In this document: positions 12,380-23,167 of the stretch, one piece after another
Layout: the number at the start of each line of letters is the position of its first letter
Position numbering within the stretch: position 1 is the first letter of the stretch
Origin: Cycas panzhihuaensis
Lineage: Eukaryota > Cycadophyta
Length of the DNA stretch: 64,000 nt
Direction of reading: 5' to 3'
Assembly (NCBI GenBank): GCA_023213395.1
Contig: CM041465.1
Location: 229,159,741-229,223,740 of the forward strand
Notes under the pieces: generated by a model
What the model was told of the DNA's origin: nothing
Databases searched by the model: none
Seen by the model: only the letters and a program-made list of their open reading frames with translations
Made by a program: the position numbers and the translations under genes

Positions 12380-12764
12380 ATGACAAACTACCATTTCCTT
12401 TATCTTACCCTCTCCCACATCTTAGTAAAACTCAAAAGGTTGAAATGATTACATGAGAAGAATCCCTAGGAAAGATATTAAGGATATTGTAAGTGTGGTT
12501 CTGAACTTAGAACTTCTTCGTCAAGTCATATAAGTTAGTAGGTCCTATCACCCCATTTCATATCTACGCCTTTTGTCGTATCCACTCACACTTACGTAGA
12601 TGGCACTGCTAGGCGAAGACTCCTCCTTAGGAGTTAGGCAAAGATGGTCTTTTAAGTCTTCTTGAGCTTTGTGTCTCCCAACTTTAATTACAAAAGGAAT
12701 CAAGAGATATTAAGTTTAGGTCCTCCCTAGGCCCCAACCATATTTTTGGTGACCTTGCTGAGGA
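12380..12764 (+). repeat. Possible gypsy LTR end and primer site
   Basis: At 12747-12764 the string tggtgaccttgctgagga resembles the TGGCG-A-C...GGGGA primer sites of large plant gypsy elements (Tat/Athila/Ogre type) with transitions at the mismatches. The 350 bases before it are GC-richer (12540-12740) and could be the 5' LTR. After it nothing coding is seen before Cop3 begins. A degenerate solo fragment at best. Confidence 0.3.
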
Positions 12765-13157
12765 TCAAACCTAAGAACCCCATAGAACACCACCATAGAT
12801 GCCCAAGGCCCTTTACTTAGCTCTTTTTATTTCTTAATCCTTTTGTATTACACTTGAAGTTTTGCTTGTGTTAATATTCCCTTAATGACTTAAAAACCTA
12901 TGATTTCTTATCCGAAATGGTTTATATTCTATCATGTAGGTTATGATGCTGAACCTTCTTTGAGTACTTTAATTCTTGGATTTGATTTATTATACAAGGA
13001 TGATAGTTTTATCCAAAATTTTTAGTTTAAAATAATATATTTCTTCTTAAATTTTAGGCTATAAATTATTAATGTAGAATAGAATAGCTTTAATGAAGGT
13101 ATTTCTAACCTTTAAATGAAGTTTTTCAAATTCCTTTATATATTGCTTAACTAGTTA

Positions 13158-13455
13158 TGAAAAGAATGGATCTATCCTTTATCTCCATGTACTAAACACA
13201 AAGGTAAACATGAGAGCAAGAGAGACTTGAGATAAAGAAAGTAGCTCTTATGAAATAGAGAGGTAAGAATGAATCTCCTCCATTGAGGTTTTACTTTTAT
13301 ATTGAGAGAGGTAGCATTAGAGTTAGGTGAAATGAAATTATACATAATGTACATGAAAGTGCATTTCACTTAAGTGATCTAATTTAAAGTTCACTTAAGA
13401 CCCTTTTTAGAAATAATCAACTAATGTAATAGCCTTGTGATATTAACCCTTTTCA
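13158..13455 (-). repeat. Cop3 3' LTR
   Basis: Begins tgaaaagaatgga and ends ccttttca, and is 298 bp, the same length as its partner. An open frame of 65 codons (13172-13369, minus) recurs in the partner (20203-20400) simply because the LTRs are copies; it is not a gene. The polypurine tract follows on the plus strand as atctccccattaatgg (13456-13471). Confidence 0.92.
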
Positions 13456-13707
13456 ATCTCCCCATTAATGGTAGAAGGTCATTTCATCTTATTTTATTCT
13501 ATCCTATGCGGTCTTCATTTGAGCCTCTTACAAAGCAAACTACTATGACACTTTTATGGGAAACCCTCATGGGGAAGAAAACCCATAAATTTTCTAATCT
13601 ACTAACCTGACTCAGGTGGCTCTTTAAATGAAGCTAGATAGCCAATTAGTACAATGAATTTTGTAGGTGAAATCTACTGAATCTCCATATACCATTTGGT
13701 CATCACC

Positions 13708-13871
13708 CATGCCCTTTTGGGTTTTCATAGGTTCTTATTTTTCAAAATGATATAACCCTTATCTTTTCATACCCATAAGGGGTTTTAACGAATGGAATAG
13801 AGCAGAGACTTACTCTTATCCTTTCATGCCCACAAGGGGTTTTCACGAATGAGATAGAGTATGATGGTCCT
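13708..13871 (-). repeat. Cop3 3' UTR repeats with GGGGTTTT core
   Basis: Three direct repeats of 57-60 bp start at 13708, 13768 and 13825, each with a catgccc...ggggttttcac-like core. The last two are the closest (13758-13814 against 13815-13871). At 13558-13590 a further related stem-loop (accctcatggggaagaaaac) lies nearer the LTR. They are placed between RNase H and the polypurine tract. Confidence 0.7.
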
Positions 13872-13904
13872 ATTATCACCTCCTTCAATTAGTCGAAGAT
13901 GGAG

Positions 13905-14390
13905 GCCCTAAGGCTAAGTTGCTTTTAGAATTGTTCAAACTTCATCCTCTTCAGTGGTTTAGTGAAGATATCAGCCACTTGATCTGTTGTGGGGCAGTAC
14001 TCCAGTTGAATTATACCATCATAAACTAGTTCTCTAATCATATGGACTTTCATACTTATATATTTAGTATGATCATGGAACTAGTTCTCTAGTAAAGTCT
14101 GAGTCTATGTATGTATAAAGTTTAAATTCTACATTGGGTTCATACAATAGACCATATTTTCTAGTTGTCTTTAGGTACCTCAACACTCGTATTACAGCTT
14201 GCCAATGATTCTGCTTAGGATTTGTTATGAATCTTGCAAGAATGCTAACAAAGTGTGTAATATCTGGCCTTGTGTTAGTAGTATAGATGAGACTACCTAC
14301 AAGTTGTCTGTAGAGTATTGCATCTGCCTCCCTAATATCACCATCAACTGAGAGTTTAATATTAGGCTCCATAGGTATATCCACTAGTCA
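13905..14390 (-). pseudogene. Cop3 RNase H, internally deleted
   Basis: The frame at 14073-14384 reads YRQLVGSLIYTTNTRPDI, then HWQAVIRVLRYLK and a YIDSDF segment, the RT end and RNase H start. The next block expected, about 80 residues covering the S/T-S-G-Y and WSSKKQ motifs, is missing. Directly after the join the C-terminal block resumes (KYISMKVHMIREL, then DQVADIFTKPLKRMKFEQF) to 13905. The catalytic core is lost. Confidence 0.8.
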
Positions 14391-15745
14391 AGCACCTTCT
14401 AACTAAAACTTTTTCAGAAGATCGTTGATATATTTTTCTTGGAAGAGAAAGATTTTGTAATTCTTTTGAGTTATTTCAATTTCCAAGTAATATTTCATCA
14501 ATCTGAGGTCAGACAATTCAAAAGTTTTAGCAAGGTCCTTTAGCTGGATGATTACCTGTTCACTATTCCCTGTTATTAGAATGTCATCCGCAAAGATTAA
14601 GAGGTAAGTGACTTTATCATTTTGGCACTTGATGAATAATGTTGCATCAATATATTGATAGTCACAAACCTCATATCTAAGTTACCTTATTCTTTCAGAC
14701 AACTTGGTAAACCAAGCACGAGGGGCTTATTTTAGGCTGTACAAGGACTTTTTGAGCTTACAAACTTTATACTCCTGAATGATAATCTTGTATCCTTCTG
14801 GCTGAGCCATATAAATTTCTTCTTTAAGGTCCTCATTGAGAAATGTGATCGAGTTGGTGGATTTTCCAATCCTATTAAGTAGCCAAGGCTATAAGAGTTC
14901 TGATTATAGGCCACTTGGTTATAAGAGCAAAGATTTTAGTGTAGTCGATGCCTTCCCTTTACGTGAATTCTTTTGCTACCAACCTCGCCTTGTGTTTTTC
15001 TAGGGTGCCATCTGATCTATACTTGTTTTTGAGTACCCATTTATTTTGAACTACCTTTCTTCCAAGTGGTAGATCAACAAGCTCCCATGTACCATTCTTA
15101 ATAAGAGATTGGTACTCTTCGTTCATGGCATTTCTCCAAGTTGCATGCTTTACAACTTCTTGGTACATTAGGGGCTCTTCATTAAGAGCAAGAAGTAATT
15201 CTGGTAGATTAAACTCAACGGAAAGTGATTCATGCATCCTTGCTCTATGGGAACTTCTAGTGCTAGTTTTTCCTACCTCATTTGGTCGCATGTCCTTGTG
15301 TAGCTGGTAGGCTTCATGAAAACCTCAAGTTGGGAATGAGGTTTTCATTTCCACAACCTCTTAGTCTTCATTTTGATCCTGAAAAGGATCATGTGAAATA
15401 TTTAGCATGGAGGAAGTTGACGATAATGGAGAAGATGGGCTAGTCATAGATGTGGAGAAGATGATCCTTCTGTTATGGATTTACCTTTTCCAACTTGGCT
15501 ATTCACAAATAATGGTATTAGATGTGTACACATTAGCTAGGCATCATAGCTTGTATCCTCTGAGGCTCTATTATCAAATTCCAAGATTTTGAGTAACTGT
15601 TCAGTATCTTCCCCCTAAATTTTAGAATCTAGACATCAAATTCAGCAGTATCATTAAATCGGTATGAAAGCATCTTGGAGTCAAGTCTGAGTAATTGATC
15701 TTCAGTCTCTGTAAAGATAACATCTTTAGTGATGATGATTTTACA
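14391..15745 (-). pseudogene. Cop3 reverse transcriptase remnant
   Basis: The N-terminal part at 14959-15291 is open (110 codons) and holds [18 protein letters not shown] and NKWVLKNKYRSDGTLEKHKA, standard copia RT start. Frames then shift. The catalytic box at about 14580-14610 reads LLIFADDILITG, so the two aspartates are intact here. A polar linker spans 15290-15745. Copies RNA into cDNA in the family; here frameshifted. Confidence 0.8.
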
Positions 15746-16540
15746 CTATGAAGGTATGAAAACCTTGTATCCCTTTTTGTCCATAGGGTATCTGATAAAG
15801 ATGCCTTTGATGGCTTTATCTTGGAGCTTATTTCTATGTTCCTCTAGAATATGAGTATAACAAGTAGAGACAAAAATTCTAAAGTGGGAGATAGAGAGGG
15901 TTTGTCCATACCACATTTCATGTAGAGAGGGATTGAGCTTGGAGGGACTAATAGTGTTGATGCAATACACATCAGTCCATATAGCCTCATCCTAAAGATA
16001 GATAGGGGCATTCTTATATACCAGCATAGCATGAGCTATATTTATGGTGATTCTATTCATACGCTTGGCAACTCTATTTTGCTGGGGTGTACCTACAACT
16101 GTGGTCTGATGTTTGATTCCATGTTGACATAGGTACGATTCAAAGTCATTGGATATATACTTGTCACTATTGTTTGTCCTAAGTATTTTGATCTTGAATC
16201 TAGATTCATTTTCCACGCAGGCCTTGAAAGCTTGAAATATAGAAAAAGCTTCATCTTTCTTTGCAAAAAAAATAACCCATACTTTCTTGGTAAAATCATC
16301 AATAAAAGTAATATAGTACTACTTCTATTTGAGAGAAGGTATGGGCATAGGACTATATATATCTAAGTGTACAAGCTGTAAAGGTTGGCTAGACTTCCAC
16401 TGACTATGAGGAAAGGGTTGTCTTTGAGATTTGGCAATAATATATGCTTCACATTTAAAGGAATTAGAGGAGAGTCTAGGCAAACCAGGAAGAGTGGTTT
16501 GTAGTTCTCTTAGATGATCAGTTTTGATATAACCCATACG
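15746..16540 (-). pseudogene. Cop3 integrase remnant
   Basis: The first catalytic aspartate lies in LQLVHLDIYSPM (frame 16325-16537), preceded by a CxxC-like C-EAYI-I pair with K-x-x-R-PFP. The second is in the ILRTNNSDKYIS segment, and GTPQQNRVAKRMNR has lysine where the catalytic glutamate is found (GAG to AAG fits a G-to-A change). The C-terminal part at 15746-15970 carries HFRIFVSTCYTHI and KGIFIRYPMDKKGYKVF. Inactive on two grounds: broken frame and lost glutamate. Confidence 0.85.
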
Positions 16541-17040
16541 AGCATGTCATAGGGGCACTTGGGACAACTTTTGAGGAGTTAGGGTTGTGGTAAAAGTAGA
16601 GTCATCATCAACATAGTTAGCTTCAGAGGATGGTGAGCCAGTTAGGTAAAAAAGTTTACCATCAAGAATTTCATTCATAACCATAGCATTTAAAGGAAGG
16701 TGAATGACACAGAGAGTTTGATTGTTTGTAGTTACACTCAGAACAAATCCATGAGAGACAAGGGTGGATAGGGAGAGCAGCTTTTGCTTCAAAACAGGAA
16801 TATATAAAACATCAACAAGTGTAAAATGTAGAAGGCCTGGGAGTTTTAGGCAAACATTTGTCAGCCATATGTACAACACCACGAACTTCAGAGTCAAAAT
16901 CTTGAAGGAACTGGTGATGACAAGTCATGTGTTGTGTTGCTCCAGTATCCATGATCCACGATGAAGTATTTGAGGTGGTACTATTTACAACTCCAAGTGG
17001 TGAAGGCAAAAGTGAATAAGCATAACGACAATAAGCCCTA
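16541..17040 (-). pseudogene. Cop3 protease remnant
   Basis: The open frame 16812-17009 contains SSWIMDTGATQHMT: the D-T-G-A active site of an aspartic protease, intact. Downstream (16547-16897) the LHFTLVDVLYIPVLKQKLLS segment links PR to integrase in the usual way. It matures the Gag-Pol polyprotein in the family. Confidence 0.85.
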
Positions 17041-17214
17041 ATATACTTAGTGGATCTATCAACAAAATTTAATGAAGTGGTCCCAATTCTTTGAAGGTGT
17101 GTATGAGAAAATTATATTCCACCAAAAGCATCTTCAAAAGAAGTATTATCAACATTATATGTACCATGGCACTGTTGATAACTTGGTAGTTTGTTAGTGG
17201 CAGTTCTTCAATTT

Positions 17215-18155
17215 TTGGCATAATATCCTTTTCTATTACACCTTTGGCACATAATTATTTGATTTCCAGTCTAAGTATTAGGTTGGTTGGATTGTCTCTG
17301 ATTACAGGATCTAGGTCCTGGTTGATTATTTTGGCCTTGGTCTTAAGACTAATTTTATTGAGGAGCTTGTTGACTAAGAAGGTGTTGTCCTTGTTATCTA
17401 TCTCTTCCTCTTCCATGGGAATTACCACCTCTATGAGAGTATTGACCTTGATTTTTGGTATAACAAAGATCTTCTTCCACTTCAAAAGTAGCATCAACTG
17501 GATCTAATATAATGGCAAAGTTGGTATCAAAGGTCTTATCAAATTCAATGAACTTATCAGCAAGATCCTCAAAGTTTACGGTCTTCAAAGTGCTACTAGA
17601 TTGAAGACTTCCTAATAGATTTTTGTAATCTAGGATATGGAGATATGACTGAATCAAGAAATCCCATGTAATACATTAAGTTTTAAAAACTTTATCAATG
17701 GCTTACTTGATTGGATGAAGGAGATTGATTGTCTCACTTGCATATCCTTTCTGCATTTTAAATTTGTTCATCTTTAGTACTAAGTGAATAAATTCTAAGT
17801 CTGATTTAGTGTCAAAGTTCTTCTTAAGAACTTTAAGCACTTTCCATGCTATATTATGTACAGCTTCATCAATGAGATTATGCAGGGAATAATTAGTGAC
17901 AAGCAGTATCCCTGCACAGATTTTATCATCATCAAGTTCCCATTAGCATTTAGTTATAGCTTTAGTGGGAGAAGTTTGAGCATCTCCTCCATAAGCAACT
18001 GAGGTAGTTGTAGCTGCAATAGATGGTGTAGGTTGCAAGTGATCTCTCCATAGACCTTTATACTTTACAACATTTTTTACACCATTGAACCATATTTCCC
18101 AATTTTCTTTCCCTTTTAGAATGCAGTTCATATTTTGCTTGAACTGTGAAGACAT
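17215..18155 (-). pseudogene. Cop3 gag
   Basis: The ATG at 18155 (minus) opens a 70-codon stretch MSSQFKQNMNCILKGKENWE, followed by W and F residues of the capsid N-terminus. A second open part (17394-17657) holds the capsid C-terminus and a glycine/arginine-rich spacer. The zinc knuckle near 17215-17260 reads CQRCNRKGYYAKN, with tyrosine where histidine is usual and a stop where the last cysteine belongs (TGA). Confidence 0.8.
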
Positions 18156-18319
18156 TGTATCTTTTTAGAAGGGAAGAAATGAACAAGGGACTAAAAAGGT
18201 GATGGTAATAAATGACCAATCACTATTTACAAATGGGAAATGTAATGAAGTAGTGTAGCAGAAGGAAGAAGAAGTGAGAATGGTTGCTCAAAGATAAAGG
18301 GAGCAACTTAGAGAAAAGT

Positions 18320-18457
18320 CACCAACACTTGTGATAAATATTAACCTGACATAGTAGGAATATGAGATGCACTTTGATAAAAATTAACCACTAATACTTG
18401 TGGAAAATATTAACTTGATGCAGTAAGAATATGAGAAGCACTATGATTATGATTACA
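18320..18457. repeat. 69-bp tandem duplication
   Basis: Units 18320-18388 and 18389-18457 share caccaacacttgtg-like starts, then aaatattaac-t-tgac-tag-aagaatatgag and gcact-tgat. They differ mostly by transitions, so the duplication predates much of the decay. Confidence 0.8.
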
Positions 18458-18501
18458 TTATAGATCACTTTTTACAAATAAGTAAGTGATCAATATACAA
18501 G

Positions 18502-18826
18502 ATTGTAGGGCAATATAGAAGATGATATCATTAGGTTTACACAACTTGAAACTCAAATGCAGGATATATAATCAACCCAATAACCTCTAACTTGTGTCCA
18601 ATATATAGTTGAGGTTGTTGAAGGGATGCCTAGGCTTCTAGTAGAATTAAGTTGGCCTTCACCTATGATACCTACAATTGTGCTTGGTGATGAAATCCAA
18701 GTCACAACAGAGCCTAGGTACTCCCAATCCTTACCTAGTTCACCAATGAGTAACTATATACCTCCTATAAATAGCGGTATGTGCATACCCATAGCTATGA
18801 TAGATATTGGATTGGGTATATTTTAA
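18502..18826 (+). other. Antisense open stretch in Cop3 leader
   Basis: The plus frame reads on from about 18502 with two TAA codons, then is open from 18626 to 18826. Visible features are a polar stretch (FTQLETQMQDI), then MPRLLVELSWPSPMIPTIV and a Pro/Ser-rich tail. I do not recognise it. It could be a captured gene fragment or chance; the higher GC and codon-like composition compared with flanks are the only support. Confidence 0.25.
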
Positions 18827-19345
18827 TCTTTTATTAAAGTTTTCAGTTTTCTTAGTTGGTTATCAGGATGATCCCTGATTGAGGCACGATAGTATGGCTA
18901 ACTAAACCTCACCAATATTTCAGTTTAGTCCAGTCCCAACTTGAAACCCACACCTCCTTTATGGCATGGCATTCCACCAACCAATGTATCTCAACCTTGG
19001 AGAGTGTATGAATAGGCACAAGATGGCGAAAAATAGCGTACGTGATGTGTTCCTTTTAGGAAGAGTAAAAAGATTATCGAATTACATCAAACATACATTT
19101 AACTGAAAATAGATAGCTTGCTTGGAGTGCTTCCTTGAAGTGTCTTTAGAGTGCTTGCTTTGAGTGATTTAGAGTGCTGAAATGCAATGCTAATAAGTGA
19201 GTGAGGAAACCAGATATTTCTCTAATCTAGGTTTTTTTTTTTCTCACTTTTACAATGGGATTGTAAGCCTTATAAAAAGAAGGAAGAAATTTTCTTCACT
19301 TTTTTTTTTGTTAATACAAAAGAAAATAGTCTTCATTAAATTAGC

Positions 19346-19660
19346 AATAACTTTCTCTCATGATGTCAAAATGGAGTTCCAATTTTTATCCTACAAACTA
19401 GACTCAGAGCTTCATCTTTAGGAAGTGGAATCGGGTCCAAATAGGATTTGGAAAATTTTTTGCAGCCCTGCAAAGTTAGGAAATTATATTTTTCTAAAAT
19501 TCTTACTAAAAATAACTGCTGTTCACTAAAACAACAATAACTTCCCCATATAACATCCAAATTAGGTGCCAAGTTTTTTGCTAGAAAGTAGACTTAGAGA
19601 CTCATCTTTGAAAATTAGAATCATGTCAATTGGAGCTCTGTAGAAGATTTTGCAGACCTG
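19346..19660. repeat. Two diverged direct repeats in Cop3 leader
   Basis: Segments starting aataactttctctcatgatg (about 19346) and aataacttccccatataaca (about 19537) run in parallel: both continue with a tccaa...tttt motif, a cta-a-actagactca/tagactta block, a catctttgaa-like block and a final tttgcag-cctgtaaa. The spacing is about 190 bp. They resemble the repeated spacers seen in some plant LTR elements. Confidence 0.6.
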
Positions 19661-20174
19661 TAAACTTCATCAATCAAATTGTATTTCTACAAAAATTTCA
19701 GCTTGCTAATATCTCATTAACACATGATACCATATGAAATTTCCATCATGTTTTGATCACCAGGATCCCAATATGGGTAAGGTAAGAGCATACAATGATG
19801 GATATTTTAAATGGCTTGAAATTCTTTTAGAAAAATGGGGAAAACCTCCCCTTACAATCATTCTTCTAAATGCTGGAAAAATTTTGGCAGCATTTCCACT
19901 TGTTAAATGGACAAAAAGAGGGGAAAGAAAAAGAAGAATGAGATAACATAAATGGCCACCAAAGGATTGGAATCCTTGGGCCTTACAACTCTTTGTGTTA
20001 TGATTCCAAACCTATAAAAGAGAAAGGGAAAGAAAATGATACAAAATATGCTATCATAATAACTTAAAAATATTTCTAAATCCACTTTCACAATCTCCTT
20101 CACCACATGGATTGTGGGAGAGAAAGACGTGATGGCTCCATTGTAAGTATAAGTGAGGAATATGAAGGAAGCAA

Positions 20175-20186
20175 GCTCTAATTCCA
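20175..20186 (-). promoter_or_regulatory. Cop3 primer binding site
   Basis: The plus strand gctctaattcca gives TGGAATTAGAGC on the element strand, 10 of 12 matches to the tRNA-Met site TGGTATCAGAGC. It lies two bases from the 5' LTR. Confidence 0.8.
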
Positions 20187-20188
20187 CA

Positions 20189-20486
20189 TGAAAAGAGTGG
20201 ATCTATCCTTCATCTCCATGTACTAAACATAAAGGCAAACATGGGAGTAAGAGAGACTTGAGAGAAAGAATGTAGCTCTCATAAAATGGGGAGGTAAGAA
20301 TGAATCTCCTCCATTGAGATTTTACTTTTATATTGAGAGAGGGAGTATTAGAGTTAGATGAAATGAAATTACATATAATGCACATGAAAGTGCATTTCAC
20401 TTAAGTGATCTAATTTAAAGTTCACTTAAGACCCTTTTTCAAAATAATCAACTAATGTAATAACCTTGTGACATTAACCCTTTTTA
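20189..20486 (-). repeat. Cop3 5' LTR
   Basis: Begins tgaaaagagtgga and ends cctttttta-like, with the terminal CA changed to TA. It matches 13158-13455 over its whole length. The transcription start and TATA box of the element would lie here. Confidence 0.92.
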
Positions 20487-20491
20487 GGTTA

Positions 20492-22324
20492 TTCCCTTTA
20501 GAAGTAGTGTAATAATTAGATATGATAGGAGTTACTCTATTATCCTCTATTTAGCTATTAAATACTTCTAAAAAATAGTTGAATTAGGTAGTTTTCCCTT
20601 ATCTTTCCATAAGGTGGCCCATCAATATATGGATCTTATCATATGGTCTATTATGAAGTTGATGTTGTGGAACAAACTAGTAATTATTACTCATTATATC
20701 TCCTATGATCTTTCCTATATTCCTCTTTATTATTGGTGTTATTATTGTCATTTTTCAAGCCTATTACTTCTTCATAATCTATCTTTAGGGCCAAGCACTA
20801 TAATGTATGTTTTATTATGTTAATTATCTCATCTCCATAAAATTATTGAGTATCCCCATATTACTTGTTCACTATTATTGGGAATTATTAAGATCTACTT
20901 TGAGGGATCAAAGTTCTTTGGTATCTTTATTTATTATTTTCTTCCTTTTGGGGTATTTGACTTCTTCAAGCCTAAAAAAAACTAAATGAAGCACCAATTT
21001 GGTTAATCACTTAATAATCTTCTTAACTCCTTATAGTGTTTAGTTAAATTACTTATTCTACCAAAAGAGATACTTTAAATTCATTGTATAGGGCTTTAGT
21101 ATGGAATGCCACTTTAAATTAAAATTATTGCATTAAATCCACTCTAAAATGCAATAAATTATAGCTCAAAATGATGATATCTAAGTTAAAATTTTAATGG
21201 CTTAGATGAAATTGAATTCTAACACTCATAGTAGAAGTTATAATTATAAATTACTAGTTACCTCCTTTGAAAATTAAAATGTAAAAAAAAATGATAAGGC
21301 CTTAGTCCCTTTCAAAAATCTAGCTCTTAATCATCTATATTCTTCCATTTAACCACATTTTGATGATAAATGGATAGCAAACTTGAAATAGAGATGAAAT
21401 ATAATTCAAAATTTAAAATTTAGACCCCTTTCAAAATCTAGCCCTTCATCACTTACCATAAAACCATCCTCTGATAGTGATGCGACAACATCTACAAGTT
21501 CTAAATTTAAAGGGTTAACTTGTTGGGATCATAACTTTTGATATAAGTATTTATTTTTGTAACCTTCCCTCCCCACCCCCCGCCCCCAAACCCTCTTTTT
21601 TTTAATTATAGCTATTTAAAAGTGTATATCATAACATAATTGATGATTCTGATTACATCATTGCTCATAAAATTTTTAAGCTCAAAAGGATCATTTAGAG
21701 GTCTAAAATAGAATTTTATTATTATCTATCACTTTTGTAACACCTTGTGGGCATTATTTTCCTTAGTTAGGAGATTAGTTTTATTTTATTTATATTTTTG
21801 TGAGGTCCATGATATATTTAACTACCCATAGGTCGATTTTATGTGATTTAGAGAACTTTTAAAAACTAAAAAAATTAAAAGTTTTAGAGTTGGGGACTTG
21901 TTCATTCTGAGTCAATTTCCTAATTTCAGGGGATGTTAGTTAGGATATTTGGATGACCAAAGGCCACAAATTTGTATACTATTGATATTATAAAAACTTA
22001 ATTTTTTTGAAAAATTTTATTACTTTTTAGAATGGAAAGATAGATTTTTAATAAAAGGGTATTCTTGTTAAAGCTTGGTTCTATTTTCACTTAGAGACAT
22101 TTGGTTTTCTTTATATGTATGTGTTGTTGAAGGAATCAACACACCATCATCTGGTATCATAACATGATTCAACTCTAGAAGGAGAGGAAGAAGAAATTTA
22201 CAATAAATTGTTAGTGACTTATGTTTTATTTTGCAATATATTTGAGAATCATTAGAAGTAAATTGAAAGTGTTTATAGGAAGAAAGTAAACAACTTAAGA
22301 GATAAGATGGCTAAAGGGGGGTAA
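20492..22324. other. Unassigned AT-rich DNA with C-rich tract
   Basis: No gene domain. Two direct matches around ccctttcaaaatctagcccttcatca are found at about 21308 and 21426. The C-rich tract at 21567-21593 is described separately. A TGGTATCA string at 22156 resembles a plus-strand copia primer site but lacks a matching LTR. Confidence 0.5.
21567..21593 (-). other. G-quadruplex-capable tract (minus strand)
   Basis: The plus strand shows five C runs (3, 4, 6, 5 and 3 long) separated by single bases, except an AAA before the last. The minus strand therefore has five G runs with one- to three-base loops, well within the usual quadruplex pattern. It may be an old polypurine tract, as CopB has a similar G-rich one. 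Confidence 0.75.
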
Positions 22325-23167
22325 TGCAAGAGCTTTATAGGAGGTTAGAAGACCTCATAGATGTTATTATAATAATAAGAATATAAGAAGAAGTTACTTC
22401 ATTACCTTAATAAGCTAGAGAAATACTCTCATATAAATACATATAATGTATACAACTGAACCTATGCATATAGGCTAAGTGTTAAGATAGAATGAAAAAG
22501 GCATTAGAAATATAACCCTTAACTTAACTTTAGAAAAGTATAAGATAAAACATTAATACTCTAACACCTTCTCTTAATGTTTTATCTTTTATTTTTGACA
22601 CCAAACATCTCTCTAAAATATTAGAATTTATCCTTTGACAAGGGCTTTGTGAATATGTCTATAAGTTATACTTTACTAGTACTATATTATAGGTCTACCT
22701 GCTTTACTTATACTTTCTCTCTGAGAAAATGATGATGTACTTTAATGTATTTTATTCTAGTATGAAATACAAGATTCTTAATCATCTTGATAATACTGTT
22801 ATAATCACAAAAATAGAGGTAGCTTGATTCTATTCCCATCTTAAGTCTTTGAGGAATTATCTTATCTATACTACTTCATATATGGTACTTACAGTTGACT
22901 TATATTCTACTTCTATTAATAATAGAGCTACAATGGATTATTTTTTTCTACTCTATAATATAACAACAAACCTAAGAGTGATGCAGTATCTAGATGTAGA
23001 TTTTCTCTCTTATCGATCACCAACCCAACTTAATTCACTATAACATGTTAGCTCAAAGTTTAATACCTTAATATAATTAAGTCCCAATGTTGAAATTCTA
23101 TTGATATACATCAATATTCTTTTGGTAACATTTTAATGAGAAACTTTTAGAGAGTATATCTACCTAG
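22325..23167 (-). mobile_element. CopA (left part): 3' LTR and RNase H end
   Basis: A minus-strand copia whose 3' LTR ends at 22566 (actctaaca) and is followed by a polypurine tract read as ccttctcttaatg (22567-22579). LTR start at 22325 (tgcaagagc) is tentative. The element is cut at 23167 by CopB and resumes at 36433. Its LTR start on the element strand (TGTTAGAG...AATGTTTTATCTTA) matches that of Cop6, so both belong to one family. Confidence 0.7.
22580..23162 (-). pseudogene. CopA RNase H remnant
   Basis: The minus strand gives IKYIKVHHHFLREKV at about 22700-22745 and LIEVEYKSTVS at about 22870-22910, the C-terminal half of copia RNase H, with stops and frame changes. It is continuous with the RT piece at 36433-36845 once CopB is removed. 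Confidence 0.7.

Larger units (their letters stand above)
18156..20174 (-). other. Cop3 long leader (PBS to gag)
   Basis: About 2.0 kb between the primer site and the gag ATG with no sense-strand domain. It holds a 69-bp tandem duplication (18320-18457), an antisense open stretch (18502-18826), and two diverged long direct repeats (19346-19640). Such content suggests acquired DNA or an older insertion rather than a plain leader. Confidence 0.6.
13158..20486 (-). mobile_element. Cop3: complete Ty1/copia element
   Basis: Two 298-bp LTRs (13158-13455 and 20189-20486) match nearly throughout. They are flanked by agtta (13153-13157) and ggtta (20487-20491), a 5-bp target duplication with one transition. 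Between them on the minus strand lie primer site, long leader, gag, protease, integrase, RT, RNase H and polypurine tract. Every gene is broken, RNase H has lost its middle, and the integrase glutamate is changed. LTR differences are mostly transitions. Confidence 0.92.

Noticed and set aside
13172-13369. A conserved 65-codon frame also present at 20203-20400
   Set aside because: Its conservation is explained by the two LTRs of Cop3 being copies of one another.
15125-15592. Plus-strand frames opposite Cop3 RT
   Set aside because: They are shadows of the minus-strand pol; the minus-strand reading matches known RT motifs.
22156-22167. TGGTATCATAAC as a plus-strand primer binding site
   Set aside because: It fits the site well but no LTR end or second LTR is seen beside it and no plus-strand gag follows.
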